Assembly: GCF_023277745.1 (NCBI RefSeq) | Contig: NZ_CP086322.1 | Coordinates: 4,898,001 to 4,962,000, forward strand | DNA length: 64,000 nt | Origin: Streptomyces halobius | GTDB taxonomy: Bacteria; Actinomycetota; Actinomycetes; Streptomycetales; Streptomycetaceae | Reading direction: 5' to 3' | Part shown: positions 52,488 to 62,178 of the stretch, one piece after another | Position numbering within the stretch: position 1 is the stretch's first letter | Layout of the letters: the number at the start of each line of letters is the position of its first letter | Notes under the pieces: generated by a model | The model's database searches: none | Seen by the model: only the letters and a program-made list of their open reading frames with translations | What the model was told of the DNA's origin: nothing | Translations under genes and position numbers: made by a program

Positions 52488-54806
52488 GTGGCCGAGGCGG
52501 CAGGGTTCCAGAGCACTGAACGGCCGCGCGGCCGATGGCTGCGAAGGACCGTGGCGCTGGTCACCGGAGCGCCCCTGCTCGTAGGGCTCCTACAGCTCCC
52601 GCACGCCCCCTCCGCACAGGCGGCTCCGACCGGCTCCCGCACGGTCGACGTCACCATCGAGAAGATGTCTCCGTCCGCCCCGTCGAAGGGCGACAAGGTC
52701 ACCGTCTCCGGCACACTGACCAACGACGGCAGCGCCACCATCACCGGCGCGCATGTCGGAATGAACCGTGGCTCCGCGCTCGGCGGCCGCAGCGCCATTG
52801 AGGCGGTGTCCAAGCGCACCGGCTACCTGGCGAGCCTGGACGGCAAGGAGATCGAGGATCACACAGCCGAGATCGGCAAGCTGGAGCCCGGCGCCAGCCG
52901 CCCCTTCACCCTCAGCGTGCCGGTCAAGGACCTCGACCTCGGCAACGACGGTGTGTACCCGCTCGGGATCTCCCTGTCCGGACACACCCAGGCCGCGCCC
53001 TACGAGCAGGTACTCGGAATCGAACGCACCTTCCTGCCCTGGCAGGAGGCCGATGCCGACAAGGAGACCCAGCTCACATACCTGTGGCCGCTGATCTCCA
53101 CCACCCATCTCACCGCCGAGACCGACGCCGACGCCCAGCAGACGCCGGTTTTCCGCGATGACGATCTCGCAGCGGAGATCGCGCCCGGCGGCCGCCTGCA
53201 GCAGATGGTCGCGCTCGGCAAGGACCTTCCGGTGACCTTCGTCATCGACCCCGACCTGCTCGCCACCGTCGACGCGATGACCAAGGCGTACACGGTCAAG
53301 GGGTCGGACGGCCCCACGGGCAAGAACCAGGCGGTGGCCAAGCAGTGGCTGCACGAACTCGAAGAGGCGGTGAAGACGCACGAGGTCATCGCGCTGCCGT
53401 TCGCCGACCCCGACCTGGCATCGCTCGCGCACCACGGCCGGAGCGTCCCCAGCGCGCTCAGCCACCTCGGCCCGGCCACCGAGCTCTCCGCCCTGACCGT
53501 GGACACGGTCCTGGGCGTCAAGCCGCGCACGGACTTCGCCTGGCCCGCCGAGGGAGCCGTCGACAGCTCGATCGTCGACGTCGCCACCTCGGCGGGTGCG
53601 CACAACGTCATCGCCCGCAGCGACAGCCTCCGGGAGACCGGTGGACTCCCTTACACCCCGACGGCGGCCCGGCCCATCGGTGGCGGCAACACCGCCATCG
53701 TCGCGGACCGTGGGCTCTCCCGGGCGTTCGAGGGCGATATGTCGAAGCCGGGGAACGCCACCGAGGCGGTTCAGGAGTTCCTCGCGCAGACCCAGATGAT
53801 CAATCTCCAGGCCCCGGACCGGCAGCGCAGCATCGTCGTCGCACCGCAGCGGATGCCCTCGGCCAGTCAGGCCCGGGCGATGGCCGCGGCCCTGCGAGCG
53901 CTGGAATCAGGGCGCTGGACACAGCCGCTGAACCTCAGCGGCGCGGCGAAGGCCGAGCCCGACCGTGCAGCCACCCGGCAGGTGCCGAGCAGCGCCGCCT
54001 ACCCGGGCTCGCTGCGCAGGCAGGAACTTCCGACCGACAGCTTCCGGCAGATCAAGGACACCCAGGCCGCACTGAACGATTTCCAGGTGATCCTGGCCCA
54101 GCCGGAGCGGGTGGTGACCCCGTTCGGGAACGCCATGATGCGCGAGATGTCGACGCAGTGGCGGGGCGACGCCCTGGATGCCACCGCGTACCGCAACTCA
54201 GTGCGGAGCTACCTCAACGGCCTGACCAGGAAGGTGCATCTGATCAAGAAGTCGGACGCGACGCTCTCCGGACGCAGCGCGACGATTCCGATCACGGTGC
54301 AGAACAACCTCGTCCAAGGCGTCGAGGGCATGATGCTGGAGCTGACCTCCTCCCAGCCCAACCGTCTGGACGTGGGAGAGCCCCAGCGGATCAAGGTGGA
54401 CGGCGGGCACAGCCAGTCGTTCAAGTTCAACACCACGGCGAACGCCAACGGCCGCGCATCGGTGACGGCCCAGCTCTACACCGCGGACGGCAAGCCCTAC
54501 GGGGGCCCCATGACGTTCCAGGTGAACGTCACCGAGATCACCGCGACGGTGATGCTCGTCATCGCGGGCGGCGTGCTGCTGCTCGTCCTCGCCGGTGTCC
54601 GGATCTACCTCCAGCGCAAGCGGACTGCCGCGCAACGCGCCGAAGACGAGTCCGGGGGCGACGACGATCTTGCCGACGAGGACGGCACGAAGGACGACAC
54701 CGGCGGCACGGACGGCGACGAGCCCGAGCAGCCGAGTGACCCCACGCCGGACACCGGTTCGGAAAACTCCGGCCCGTCCGGCTCAGGTGAGAAAGTGGAC
54801 CGTTGA
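52488..54806 (+). CDS. DUF6049 family secreted, membrane-anchored protein
   Basis: A 772-residue protein. N-terminal signal/anchor about residues 19-45 (RTVALVTGAPLLVGLLQLPHAPSAQA), a large extracytoplasmic part with beta-sandwich-like ends (VDVTIEKMSPSAPSKGDKVTVSGTLTND and ATIPITVQNNLVQGVEGMML), then one membrane helix near residues 684-706 (TATVMLVIAGGVLLLVLAGVRIYL) and an acidic, Asp/Gly-rich cytoplasmic tail. It is always upstream of murJ in actinomycetes and only 46 bp from it here, which suggests work in peptidoglycan or lipid II export. The biochemical role is not known. Confidence 0.88.
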   Translation: MAEAAGFQSTERPRGRWLRRTVALVTGAPLLVGLLQLPHAPSAQAAPTGSRTVDVTIEKMSPSAPSKGDKVTVSGTLTNDGSATITGAHVGMNRGSALGGRSAIEAVSKRTGYLASLDGKEIEDHTAEIGKLEPGASRPFTLSVPVKDLDLGNDGVYPLGISLSGHTQAAPYEQVLGIERTFLPWQEADADKETQLTYLWPLISTTHLTAETDADAQQTPVFRDDDLAAEIAPGGRLQQMVALGKDLPVTFVIDPDLLATVDAMTKAYTVKGSDGPTGKNQAVAKQWLHELEEAVKTHEVIALPFADPDLASLAHHGRSVPSALSHLGPATELSALTVDTVLGVKPRTDFAWPAEGAVDSSIVDVATSAGAHNVIARSDSLRETGGLPYTPTAARPIGGGNTAIVADRGLSRAFEGDMSKPGNATEAVQEFLAQTQMINLQAPDRQRSIVVAPQRMPSASQARAMAAALRALESGRWTQPLNLSGAAKAEPDRAATRQVPSSAAYPGSLRRQELPTDSFRQIKDTQAALNDFQVILAQPERVVTPFGNAMMREMSTQWRGDALDATAYRNSVRSYLNGLTRKVHLIKKSDATLSGRSATIPITVQNNLVQGVEGMMLELTSSQPNRLDVGEPQRIKVDGGHSQSFKFNTTANANGRASVTAQLYTADGKPYGGPMTFQVNVTEITATVMLVIAGGVLLLVLAGVRIYLQRKRTAAQRAEDESGGDDDLADEDGTKDDTGGTDGDEPEQPSDPTPDTGSENSGPSGSGEKVDR

Positions 54807-54852
54807 TATTTGGCGGAGCCGGACGGCCGGCTACGGATGAGGTGGGGCAGCG

Positions 54853-57033
54853 ATGAATGCGCCGTACGACGGTGACCGCGGCCGGGGCGCCAACAGCGAC
54901 CCCACGGGGCCGGTCCCTCCGCCGCCCCCAGTGCCCACGGCCCAGGACCCATTCGTCCAGGACGCCTACCGGAGCGACCCGCACCACGCTCAGGATCCGG
55001 CGCCCGAGGAACCGGTCACCGAGGCGCTCTACGACCGCGCCGTGCCCCCGCCGCCACCAGGGCAGGCCCCGCATCCGCTCCATCAGCAGCCTCCTTCGGC
55101 GCACGCCCCCAATCCACAGTCGTGGGCCTCGCCTCCCCCGCCCGAGCCGCAGGCCCCTTCACGCGACTTTCCGTACGGTGCCACCGCCGCGACGACGCAG
55201 TTCGCGCGCGGCGACGAGCTGACGGCCCAGGCCGCCGACCAGCGTCCGGAGACCGATGCCTTCGCGCATCTCTTCCGGGATCAGCAGCCATACGAACCCC
55301 AGCGCCCCACCCCGCCGCCGCCGGGTCCCGAGGCCACACCGCAGCAGCCCGCACCGGCTCCGGAGCCCGCCCCCGTGGCGGCCGCCGGCAAACCCTCCGG
55401 CGGCCGTGCCTCCGGCCTTCTCAAGTCCAGCGCGCTGATGGCCGCGGGCACCATGGTGTCGCGCCTCACGGGCTTCATCCGCTCGGCTCTGATCGTCGCC
55501 GCGCTGGGCGGTGCGGTCCTCGGTGACTCCTGGCAGGTCGCCTACCAGCTGCCGACCATGATCTTCATCCTGACCATCGGCGGCGGTCTGAACTCCGTCT
55601 TCGTCCCGCAGCTCGTGCGGGCGATGAAGGAGGACGACGACGGCGGCGAGGCATACGCCAACCGGCTGCTCACGCTGGTCGTCGTGATCCTCGGCGCCCT
55701 GACCGTCCTTGCGGTGTTCGCGGCGCCGCTTCTGGTGAAGCTGGTCTCGTTCGACATCTCCCGTGATCCGGCGGCCAACGAGGTCGCCGTCGCCTTCACC
55801 CGGTACTGCGTGCCCACGATCTTCTTCATGGGCCTGCACGTCGTGATGGGGCAGATCCTCAATGCCCGTGGCCGCTTCGGCGCGATGATGTGGACCCCGG
55901 TCCTCAACAACATCGTCATGATCGCCACGTTCGGCCTGTTCATCTGGGTCTACGGCACGGCGAAGACCTCCGAGATCGGCGTCACCACCATCCCCGCCGA
56001 AGGCATCCGGCTGCTGGGGGTCGGCACGCTCCTGGGTCTCGTCGTACAGGCGCTGGCGATGATCCCCTACCTGCGCGACGCCGACTTCAAGCTCCGCCTG
56101 CGCTTCGACTGGCGCGGCCACGGCCTCGGCAAGGCCGCGAAGCTCGCCAAGTGGACGGTGCTGTTCGTTCTCGCCAACCAGGCGGGCGTCCTCGTCGTCA
56201 CACAGCTGTCCACCTGGGCCGGCAACGCCGCCAACAAGCAGGGCTACCCGGGTACCGGCTTCATCTCGTACGCCAGCGCGCAGCTGATCTGGAACATGCC
56301 GCAGGCGATCATCACCGTCTCCGTGATGGCGGCGCTGCTGCCGCGGCTGTCGCGGTCCGCCCACGACGGCGACACGGGAGCCGTCCGGGACGACATGTCA
56401 CAGGGCCTGCGCACCTCCGCCGTGGCCATCGTCCCGATCTCGTTCGGCTTCCTCTCACTCGGCATCCCGCTCTGCACGCTGGTCTACGGCTCGTCCGGCG
56501 CCGGCGTCCCGATGGGCTACATGCTGATGGGCTTCGGCGTCGGCCTGATCCCGTTCTCGGTGCAGTACGTCGTCCTGCGCGCCTTCTACGCGTACGAGGA
56601 CACCCGCACCCCCTTCTACAACACGGTGATCGTCGCCGCCGTCAACGCCGTCGCATCGGCCCTGTGCTTCCTGATCCTGCCCGCCCGCTGGGCCGTGGTC
56701 GGCATGGCGGCCTCCTACGGACTGGCCTACATCATCGGCGTAGGCGTGGCCTGGCGCCGACTGGGCAGGCGGATGGGGGAAGACCTGGACACCGCGCACG
56801 TCGTCCGCACGTACGCGCGACTGGCCGGCGCCAGCGTCCCGGCCACCCTCGTCTCCGGGGCCGTGGTGTACGGCATCATGCAGTGGCTCGGCACCGGGGT
56901 TGTCGGTTCGCTCGCCGCTCTCGTCGGCGGCGGTGCGGCACTACTGGCGGTGTTCTACGCCGCGGCGCAAAAGATGCGGATCGAAGAGCTCAACGCCCTG
57001 GTGGGCATGGTCCGCGCGAAGCTGGGGCGCTGA
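54853..57033 (+). CDS. murJ: Lipid II flippase MurJ (MviN)
   Basis: A 726-residue MOP-superfamily flippase moving lipid II across the membrane. The first 185 residues are Pro/Gln-rich and cytoplasmic. About 14 helices begin at SALMAAGTMVSRLTGFIRSALIVAALGG, with LPTMIFILTIGGGLNSVFVPQLVRAMKED, VVMGQILNARGRFGAMMWTPVLNNIVMI and LRAFYAYEDTRTPFYNTVIVAAVN. In mycobacteria the homologue is fused to a pseudokinase; here that partner is the next gene. Start ATG 54853 after GGTGGGGC. Confidence 0.95.
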   Translation: MNAPYDGDRGRGANSDPTGPVPPPPPVPTAQDPFVQDAYRSDPHHAQDPAPEEPVTEALYDRAVPPPPPGQAPHPLHQQPPSAHAPNPQSWASPPPPEPQAPSRDFPYGATAATTQFARGDELTAQAADQRPETDAFAHLFRDQQPYEPQRPTPPPPGPEATPQQPAPAPEPAPVAAAGKPSGGRASGLLKSSALMAAGTMVSRLTGFIRSALIVAALGGAVLGDSWQVAYQLPTMIFILTIGGGLNSVFVPQLVRAMKEDDDGGEAYANRLLTLVVVILGALTVLAVFAAPLLVKLVSFDISRDPAANEVAVAFTRYCVPTIFFMGLHVVMGQILNARGRFGAMMWTPVLNNIVMIATFGLFIWVYGTAKTSEIGVTTIPAEGIRLLGVGTLLGLVVQALAMIPYLRDADFKLRLRFDWRGHGLGKAAKLAKWTVLFVLANQAGVLVVTQLSTWAGNAANKQGYPGTGFISYASAQLIWNMPQAIITVSVMAALLPRLSRSAHDGDTGAVRDDMSQGLRTSAVAIVPISFGFLSLGIPLCTLVYGSSGAGVPMGYMLMGFGVGLIPFSVQYVVLRAFYAYEDTRTPFYNTVIVAAVNAVASALCFLILPARWAVVGMAASYGLAYIIGVGVAWRRLGRRMGEDLDTAHVVRTYARLAGASVPATLVSGAVVYGIMQWLGTGVVGSLAALVGGGAALLAVFYAAAQKMRIEELNALVGMVRAKLGR

Positions 57034-57140
57034 CCGAGCACAACCATCGACCGCCACCGTGTGTCGTGCATAGTGGCGGACTGTGGGCACAATTGTCTTG
57101 GCTCATTGAGCCTGCAACGGATGGGGAGGCAGGAACGACG

Positions 57141-58856
57141 GTGGCGGAACGGAGCACGGCTGCCGTCGACGTGGCCGACACGAGCGGTGAGGAACCGCTG
57201 ACCGCCAAGGCGGGTAAGGCCACGAACGACGGTGCGGAGGCCGAGAAGGTATCCGGCAGGGAAAAGGACACCGCACGCGCCGACGAGAAGCGTGCCGAGG
57301 CGACCGACTCCCAGCCACCCGAACTGCACAGTGGCCACAAACTCGCCAGACGCTACCGCCTTGAGGAGTGCGTCACCCGACTGGACGGCTTCAGCAGTTG
57401 GCGTGCGGTCGACGAGAAACTGCGTCGGGCCGTGGGCGTGCACATCCTGCCGGCCGACCATCCGCGGGCCCGCCCCGTGCTGTCCGCCGCCCGCTCCTCG
57501 GCGCTTCTCGGTGACCCCCGGTTCGTCCAGGTCCTCGACGCGGTCGAGGAGAACGACCTCGTCTACGTGGTCCACGAATGGCTGCCGGACGCCACAGAGC
57601 TCTCCACCGTGCTCGCGAACGGCCCGCTCGAACCGCACGACGCCTACCAGCTCGTCAGCCAGGTCTCCCAGGCCATGGCCGCCGCACACCGTGAGGGCCT
57701 GGCACATCTGCGGATCAATCCCGGCTCGGTGCTGCGTACCGAGTCCGGGCAGTACCGCATCCGCGGTCTGGCCGTCATGGCGGCGCTACGTGGCATCAGC
57801 TGCGATCATCCCCAGCGCACCGACACCGAGGCGATCGGCGCGCTGCTGTACGCCGCCCTGACCCAGCGCTGGCCCTACGAGAGCGACGCATACGGTCTCG
57901 CCGGGCTGCCGAAGGGCGTCGGGCTGATCGCCCCCGACCAGGTACGCGCCGGGGTCCACCGCCGACTGTCCGAGCTCGCGATGCGCGCGCTGGTCAACGA
58001 CGGCGCCACGGCCTCCCGTCAGGAACAGCCGTGCACCACCCCTGAAGAGCTGGCCAAGGCCGTCGCGGCGATGCCCCGCATCCGGCCACCGGAGACGGCC
58101 TTCACCACGCCGCCGCCGTATCAGCGCACCGGCTATCAGCAGGGCACCTACCGGCAGTCACAGGCCCACAATGGTCAGGCCGGCAGGCCGGCACAGTCCG
58201 TCCCGGCCCCGCCGCCCCCGCTGCAGAGCCGCACCGGCAGGGCGCTGAAGTGGTCCGTCTCCGCGCTGCTCATCGCGGCGCTGGGGCTGGGCAGCTGGCA
58301 GCTGGCGGACACCCTGCTTCAGGGCGAGGACCGTTCTGATTCTTCGCATTCCTCCCGGCCCAGCGGCGGAGAGGCGAACCGCGCCAGCCGTCCGCTGAAA
58401 ATCCATAACGCGACGGAGTATTACCCGGACGGGAAAGCCCAGCATCCGCAGGATGTCAGCCGCACCTATGACGGCGACAGTTCCACTTTTTGGCAGTCGA
58501 AGAGTTACATCGACGGGCCGGAACTCGCACCTTACAAGCAGGGTGTGGGAATCATCTACGATCTCGGCTCCCAGCAGAAGGTGAGCGGAGCATCGCTGGG
58601 GCTGTCCTACAGCGGCTCCTACACCACCGTGACGCTCTACTCGGTGGACTCCTCGTCGACCTCGACTCCCCTGAGCTCCATGAAGAAGCTCGGCACGGCC
58701 AAGACATCGGGCACAGGTCTGAAGGTCAAGCTGAAGGAACCGGCGGAAACGCAGTATGTCCTGGTCTGGATCACGGCGATGCCGTCCAACCCCGTGGACG
58801 ACCACAGCGGCGCCGGCCACAAGCAGGCCATCACAGATATCAGGTTCACAGGCTGA
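57141..58856 (+). CDS. Transmembrane pseudokinase, MurJ partner
   Basis: A 571-residue protein. The kinase-like domain (about 72-290) lacks catalytic residues: the ATP-binding lysine region reads AVGVHILP, the HRD loop reads HLRINPGSVL (Asp, Lys and Asn all changed), and no DFG is found. One membrane helix (about 372-390) leads to an extracytoplasmic beta domain (SRTYDGDSSTFWQSKSYID, LGLSYSGSYTTVTLYSVD) like the C-terminus of mycobacterial MviN. It probably recruits an FHA-type regulator to MurJ. GTG 57141 follows GGGGAGG; 108 bp after murJ. Confidence 0.87.
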   Translation: MAERSTAAVDVADTSGEEPLTAKAGKATNDGAEAEKVSGREKDTARADEKRAEATDSQPPELHSGHKLARRYRLEECVTRLDGFSSWRAVDEKLRRAVGVHILPADHPRARPVLSAARSSALLGDPRFVQVLDAVEENDLVYVVHEWLPDATELSTVLANGPLEPHDAYQLVSQVSQAMAAAHREGLAHLRINPGSVLRTESGQYRIRGLAVMAALRGISCDHPQRTDTEAIGALLYAALTQRWPYESDAYGLAGLPKGVGLIAPDQVRAGVHRRLSELAMRALVNDGATASRQEQPCTTPEELAKAVAAMPRIRPPETAFTTPPPYQRTGYQQGTYRQSQAHNGQAGRPAQSVPAPPPPLQSRTGRALKWSVSALLIAALGLGSWQLADTLLQGEDRSDSSHSSRPSGGEANRASRPLKIHNATEYYPDGKAQHPQDVSRTYDGDSSTFWQSKSYIDGPELAPYKQGVGIIYDLGSQQKVSGASLGLSYSGSYTTVTLYSVDSSSTSTPLSSMKKLGTAKTSGTGLKVKLKEPAETQYVLVWITAMPSNPVDDHSGAGHKQAITDIRFTG

Positions 58857-58891
58857 CCCGCGAAAATAACCTCAGCCGCTGTCCCAAATAG

Positions 58892-58929
58892 ATGAGGCTC
58901 CTGGTCGATGATTCGACCAGGAGCCTCAT
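58892..58929 (+). terminator. Terminator after the pseudokinase gene
   Basis: Perfect 17-bp arms (58892-58908, 58913-58929; core GAGGCTCCTGGTCGA) with a four-base loop. It separates the murJ unit from sigM. Confidence 0.9.
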
Positions 58930-59060
58930 ATCCATTCATCCCGCAGACGGCGCCCGAATACTTCGCGCGGACAATCGACCGTATATCCCGTTCACATTTA
59001 CTTTCGTGGCGGGACGGGCTTCAATGGTGTCCGTCGAAGAGGGGTCACCCCGGGGGGCTT

Positions 59061-59759
59061 GTGTCCACAGACAGCAACAAGGCATCCACGCCACCGAGCG
59101 ACAGCGACCTTCTTGCGCGCCATGTCGCCGGTGACCCCGATGCCTTCGGGGAGATCGTCCGGCGCCATCGCGACCGGCTCTGGGCGGTGGCCTTGCGCAC
59201 TCTCGGTGACCGAGAGGAAGCCGCCGACGCCGTGCAGGACGCGCTGGTCTCCGCCTACCGCGCTGCCCACACCTTCCGCGGACACTCCGCCGTGACGACC
59301 TGGCTGCACCGCATCACGGTGAACGCCTGTCTGGACCGGGCCCGTAAAGCCGCCGCACGGCGCACCTCGCCGGTCGCCGAGACCGAGCGGCTGGAACAGC
59401 TCCTCGAACCGCAGGAATCCGCCGACGCTCCGGCCGAGCGCCAGGATCTGCACCGTGAACTGCTCCATGCGCTGCGCACACTCCCCGAGGAACAGCGCGC
59501 CGCTCTGGTGCTTGTCGATATGCAGGGCTACCCGGTCGCCGAGGCCGCCGCGATCCTCGATGTCCCGACCGGCACGGTGAAAAGCCGCTGCGCACGAGGC
59601 CGTGCGCGGCTGCTCCCGCTGGTCACCCATCTGCGTACGGATGACGGGGGTAGCGGACCCGCGAGCGGGGGAAGGAACCGGGCGCAGGGGACATCCGTCC
59701 CACCGACGGCAGGGCCGAACGACACAGGTGCCGTGAAGGGCGGAGGTGGGCGAGCGTGA
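59061..59759 (+). CDS. sigM: ECF sigma factor SigM
   Basis: A 232-residue ECF sigma factor. Region 2: LLARHVAGDPDAFGEIVRRHRDRLWAVALRTLGDREEAADAVQDALVSAYRAAHTFRG; region 4: LRTLPEEQRAALVLVDMQGYPVAEAAAILDVPTGTVKSRCARGRARL. A Gly/Ser-rich tail of about 40 residues follows. It is named from its place between the murJ partner and trxB and from the anti-sigma gene overlapping its stop by four bases. Likely envelope or redox stress control. Confidence 0.9.
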   Translation: MSTDSNKASTPPSDSDLLARHVAGDPDAFGEIVRRHRDRLWAVALRTLGDREEAADAVQDALVSAYRAAHTFRGHSAVTTWLHRITVNACLDRARKAAARRTSPVAETERLEQLLEPQESADAPAERQDLHRELLHALRTLPEEQRAALVLVDMQGYPVAEAAAILDVPTGTVKSRCARGRARLLPLVTHLRTDDGGSGPASGGRNRAQGTSVPPTAGPNDTGAVKGGGGRA

Positions 59760-60679
59760 CGTCGACGACCGGCACAGGCGAGCACCCGGAGGTCTCCGAG
59801 ATCTCTGATCTGACGGACGGACTCCTCTCCCCGTCCCGCACGGCGGAGCTGCGAGACCATCTCGCCAACTGCGCGCTGTGCGAAGACGTCTATGCGTCCT
59901 TGGAGGAAATCCGGGGGCTGCTCGGCACGCTGCCCGGCCCCACGCGTATGCCGGCCGATGTCGCCGGACGCATCGATGCCGCCCTGGCCGCCGAGGCGCT
60001 GCTCGACGCCACGACTCCCAGCACGGGGACGCTGGTTTCACGTGAAACAGCCCCCGCCCCCGCGTCGGTTTCACGTGAAACCGACGCGGAATGGCCCACT
60101 GTCGGCGGCAAGCCCCGTCGACCGGGCGGCCATCCCCGCGGCGCCTCCGGCCCCGGCCGCCGGACACCGGGCGGTCGCTCGTCCCGTGCACGGCGCTGGC
60201 CCCGCACTCTGCTCGGCACTGCGGCGGCAGCCGCGGTGCTCAGCGTCGGGGGGCTTCTCATCCAGAACGCCGCCTTCCACGGCGGTCAGGCTGGCACCGC
60301 GGACCGGAACACCACGGTCACCGAAAAGAGTGCGGGCGGCCTGACCCGTGCAACCCTCGGCGCGCACGTCCATGAGCTGCTCGCGTCCAAGGGATCGCAG
60401 AAATCCCCGGAGATCGGCACACGCAGCTCCCCGCAGACCCCGATGCGCGGCGCGGCCGACACCGTCCCGTTCTGTGTACGCCAGGGCATCGGGCGTACGG
60501 AGACTCCGCTCGCGGCCAGCCACAGCACCTTCGAGGGCAAGGACGCCTACCTCGTCGTACTGCCGTACCCATCCGACCCTTCGCGGGTCTCCGCGTACGT
60601 CGTAGCCTCCTCTTGTGTCTCCGCCTCTCCGCCGGTCCCCGGACAGGTCCTGCTGTCCGACTCCTACCAGCGAGACTGA
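59756..60679 (+). CDS. Zinc-type anti-sigma factor for SigM (RsmA-like)
   Basis: A 307-residue membrane anti-sigma factor. The N-terminal ZAS domain has the ligands His35, Cys39 and Cys42 (LRDHLANCALCEDVY) and should bind SigM. One membrane helix (LLGTAAAAAVLSVGGLLI) and an extracytoplasmic domain with two cysteines follow. GTG 59756 overlaps the sigM stop (GTGA). Two perfect parS sites lie inside the coding sequence and are read as VSRET pentapeptides in the linker. Confidence 0.88.
   Translation: MTSTTGTGEHPEVSEISDLTDGLLSPSRTAELRDHLANCALCEDVYASLEEIRGLLGTLPGPTRMPADVAGRIDAALAAEALLDATTPSTGTLVSRETAPAPASVSRETDAEWPTVGGKPRRPGGHPRGASGPGRRTPGGRSSRARRWPRTLLGTAAAAAVLSVGGLLIQNAAFHGGQAGTADRNTTVTEKSAGGLTRATLGAHVHELLASKGSQKSPEIGTRSSPQTPMRGAADTVPFCVRQGIGRTETPLAASHSTFEGKDAYLVVLPYPSDPSRVSAYVVASSCVSASPPVPGQVLLSDSYQRD
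60035..60048. other. parS site 13 (perfect, inside the anti-sigma gene)
   Basis: GTTTCACGTGAAAC, translated as VSRET. Confidence 0.93.
60068..60081. other. parS site 14 (perfect, inside the anti-sigma gene)
   Basis: GTTTCACGTGAAAC, translated as VSRET; perfect dyad extends 60061-60088 (CGCGTCG outer arms), 33 bp from site 13. Confidence 0.93.
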
Positions 60680-60708
60680 GCGACGGAAATGTGCGCTGTG
60701 ACACTCCG

Positions 60709-60734
60709 GGAATGCTCGACCCGTAGGATCCGTT
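60709..60734 (+). promoter_or_regulatory. Sigma-R type promoter of trxBA
   Basis: GGAAT (60709-60713), exactly 18 bases, then GTT (60732-60734): the consensus of the thiol-stress sigma factor SigR, whose regulon includes trxBA in Streptomyces. It lies 64 bp upstream of the trxB start. Confidence 0.82.
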
Positions 60735-60798
60735 GGGTGGGGTGAGAGTTCCCAGAGAGAGCCCCAGCAAGCAGTCGGCAGAGACGAGGAAGACACCC

Positions 60799-61773
60799 GT
60801 GAGCGACGTCCGCAACGTGATCATCATCGGCTCCGGGCCCGCGGGTTATACCGCAGCGCTCTACACCGCCCGCGCGTCCCTGAAGCCGCTGGTCTTCGAA
60901 GGTGCCGTCACCGCCGGCGGTGCGCTGATGAACACCACCGACGTGGAGAACTTTCCCGGCTTCCGTGACGGCATCATGGGCCCGGATCTGATGGACAATA
61001 TGCGCGCCCAGGCCGAGCGCTTCGGTGCCGAGCTGGTGCCGGACGACGTCGCCTCGGTCGACCTCTCCGAAGAGATCAAGACCGTCACCGACAGCGCGGG
61101 CACGGTGCACCGTGCGAAGACCGTGATCGTCAGCACGGGCTCTCAGCACCGCAAGCTCGGCCTGCCCCGCGAGGACGAGCTGTCCGGCCGTGGCGTCTCC
61201 TGGTGCGCCACCTGTGACGGGTTCTTCTTCAAGGACCAGGACATCGCCGTCGTCGGCGGTGGCGACACCGCGATGGAGGAGGCCACCTTCCTCTCGCGCT
61301 TCGCCAAGTCGGTCACGGTGATCCACCGCCGCGGCGCTCTGCGGGCGAGCAAGGCGATGCAGGAGCGCGCGTTCGCCGACCCGAAGATCAACTTCATTTG
61401 GGACAGCGAGGTCGCCGAGATCCACGGCGAAAGCAAGCTCTCCGGTCTGACGCTGCGCAACATCAAGACCGGCGAGACCTCCGAGCTCCCGGTGACCGGC
61501 CTGTTCATCGCGATCGGCCACGACCCGCGGACCGAGCTGTTCAAGGGCCAGCTGAAGCTGGACGACGACGGTTACCTCCAGGTCGAGGCACCCAGCACTC
61601 GTACAAACCTGGCGGGCGTCTTCGCCGCCGGAGACGTCGTCGACCACACCTACCGCCAGGCGATCACCGCGGCCGGCACCGGCTGCTCCGCCGCCCTCGA
61701 CGCCGAGCGGTTCCTCGCGGCGCTGGCGGACGGCGAGGCCGTCGCCGAGCCGGAGAAGACCCCTTCCGCCTGA
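60799..61773 (+). CDS. trxB: Thioredoxin reductase
   Basis: A 324-residue NADPH-dependent flavoenzyme reducing thioredoxin. FAD motif [20 protein letters not shown], redox pair Cys136/Cys139 in [16 protein letters not shown] motif [19 protein letters not shown] and [26 protein letters not shown] 60799 follows GAGGAAG. It is followed 50 bp later by trxA. A sigma-R promoter lies upstream. Confidence 0.97.
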   Translation: MSDVRNVIIIGSGPAGYTAALYTARASLKPLVFEGAVTAGGALMNTTDVENFPGFRDGIMGPDLMDNMRAQAERFGAELVPDDVASVDLSEEIKTVTDSAGTVHRAKTVIVSTGSQHRKLGLPREDELSGRGVSWCATCDGFFFKDQDIAVVGGGDTAMEEATFLSRFAKSVTVIHRRGALRASKAMQERAFADPKINFIWDSEVAEIHGESKLSGLTLRNIKTGETSELPVTGLFIAIGHDPRTELFKGQLKLDDDGYLQVEAPSTRTNLAGVFAAGDVVDHTYRQAITAAGTGCSAALDAERFLAALADGEAVAEPEKTPSA

Positions 61774-61823
61774 CCCTCGTACCCCCACAGCCTTCCCACC
61801 ACCCACCCAGTAAGGAGATTGCC

Positions 61824-62150
61824 ATGGCCGGCGCCACGGTGACCGTGACGGACGACAATTTCGAGGAGGTCGTCCTCAAGAACGACAAGCCCGTCCTCGT
61901 GGACTTCTGGGCGACCTGGTGCGGCCCGTGCCGTCAGATCGCCCCGGCGCTGGAGGCGATTGCCGCCGACCACGACGAGATCGTCATCGCCAAGCTGAAC
62001 ACCGACGAAAACCCGGCGACCACCGCCAAGTACGGCGTGATGTCGATCCCGACGATGAACGTCTACAAGGGCGGCGAGGTCGTGAAGACCATCGTCGGCG
62101 CCAAGCCGAAGGCCGCGATCGAGCGCGACCTGGCGGACTTCCTCGCCTGA
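61824..62150 (+). CDS. trxA: Thioredoxin
   Basis: A 108-residue thioredoxin with active site WCGPC (Cys33, Cys36) in VLVDFWATWCGPCRQIAPAL and the cis-proline loop MSIPTMNVYKGG. RBS AAGGAG. It forms a pair with trxB and keeps cytoplasmic disulphides reduced; expected to be induced by disulphide stress through the upstream sigma-R promoter. Confidence 0.97.
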   Translation: MAGATVTVTDDNFEEVVLKNDKPVLVDFWATWCGPCRQIAPALEAIAADHDEIVIAKLNTDENPATTAKYGVMSIPTMNVYKGGEVVKTIVGAKPKAAIERDLADFLA

Positions 62151-62164
62151 GTCACGCCGTCGTC

Positions 62165-62178
62165 GTTTCACGTGAAAC
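62165..62178. other. parS site 15 (perfect)
   Basis: GTTTCACGTGAAAC, 15 bp after the trxA stop; dyad to 16 bp. Confidence 0.93.
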
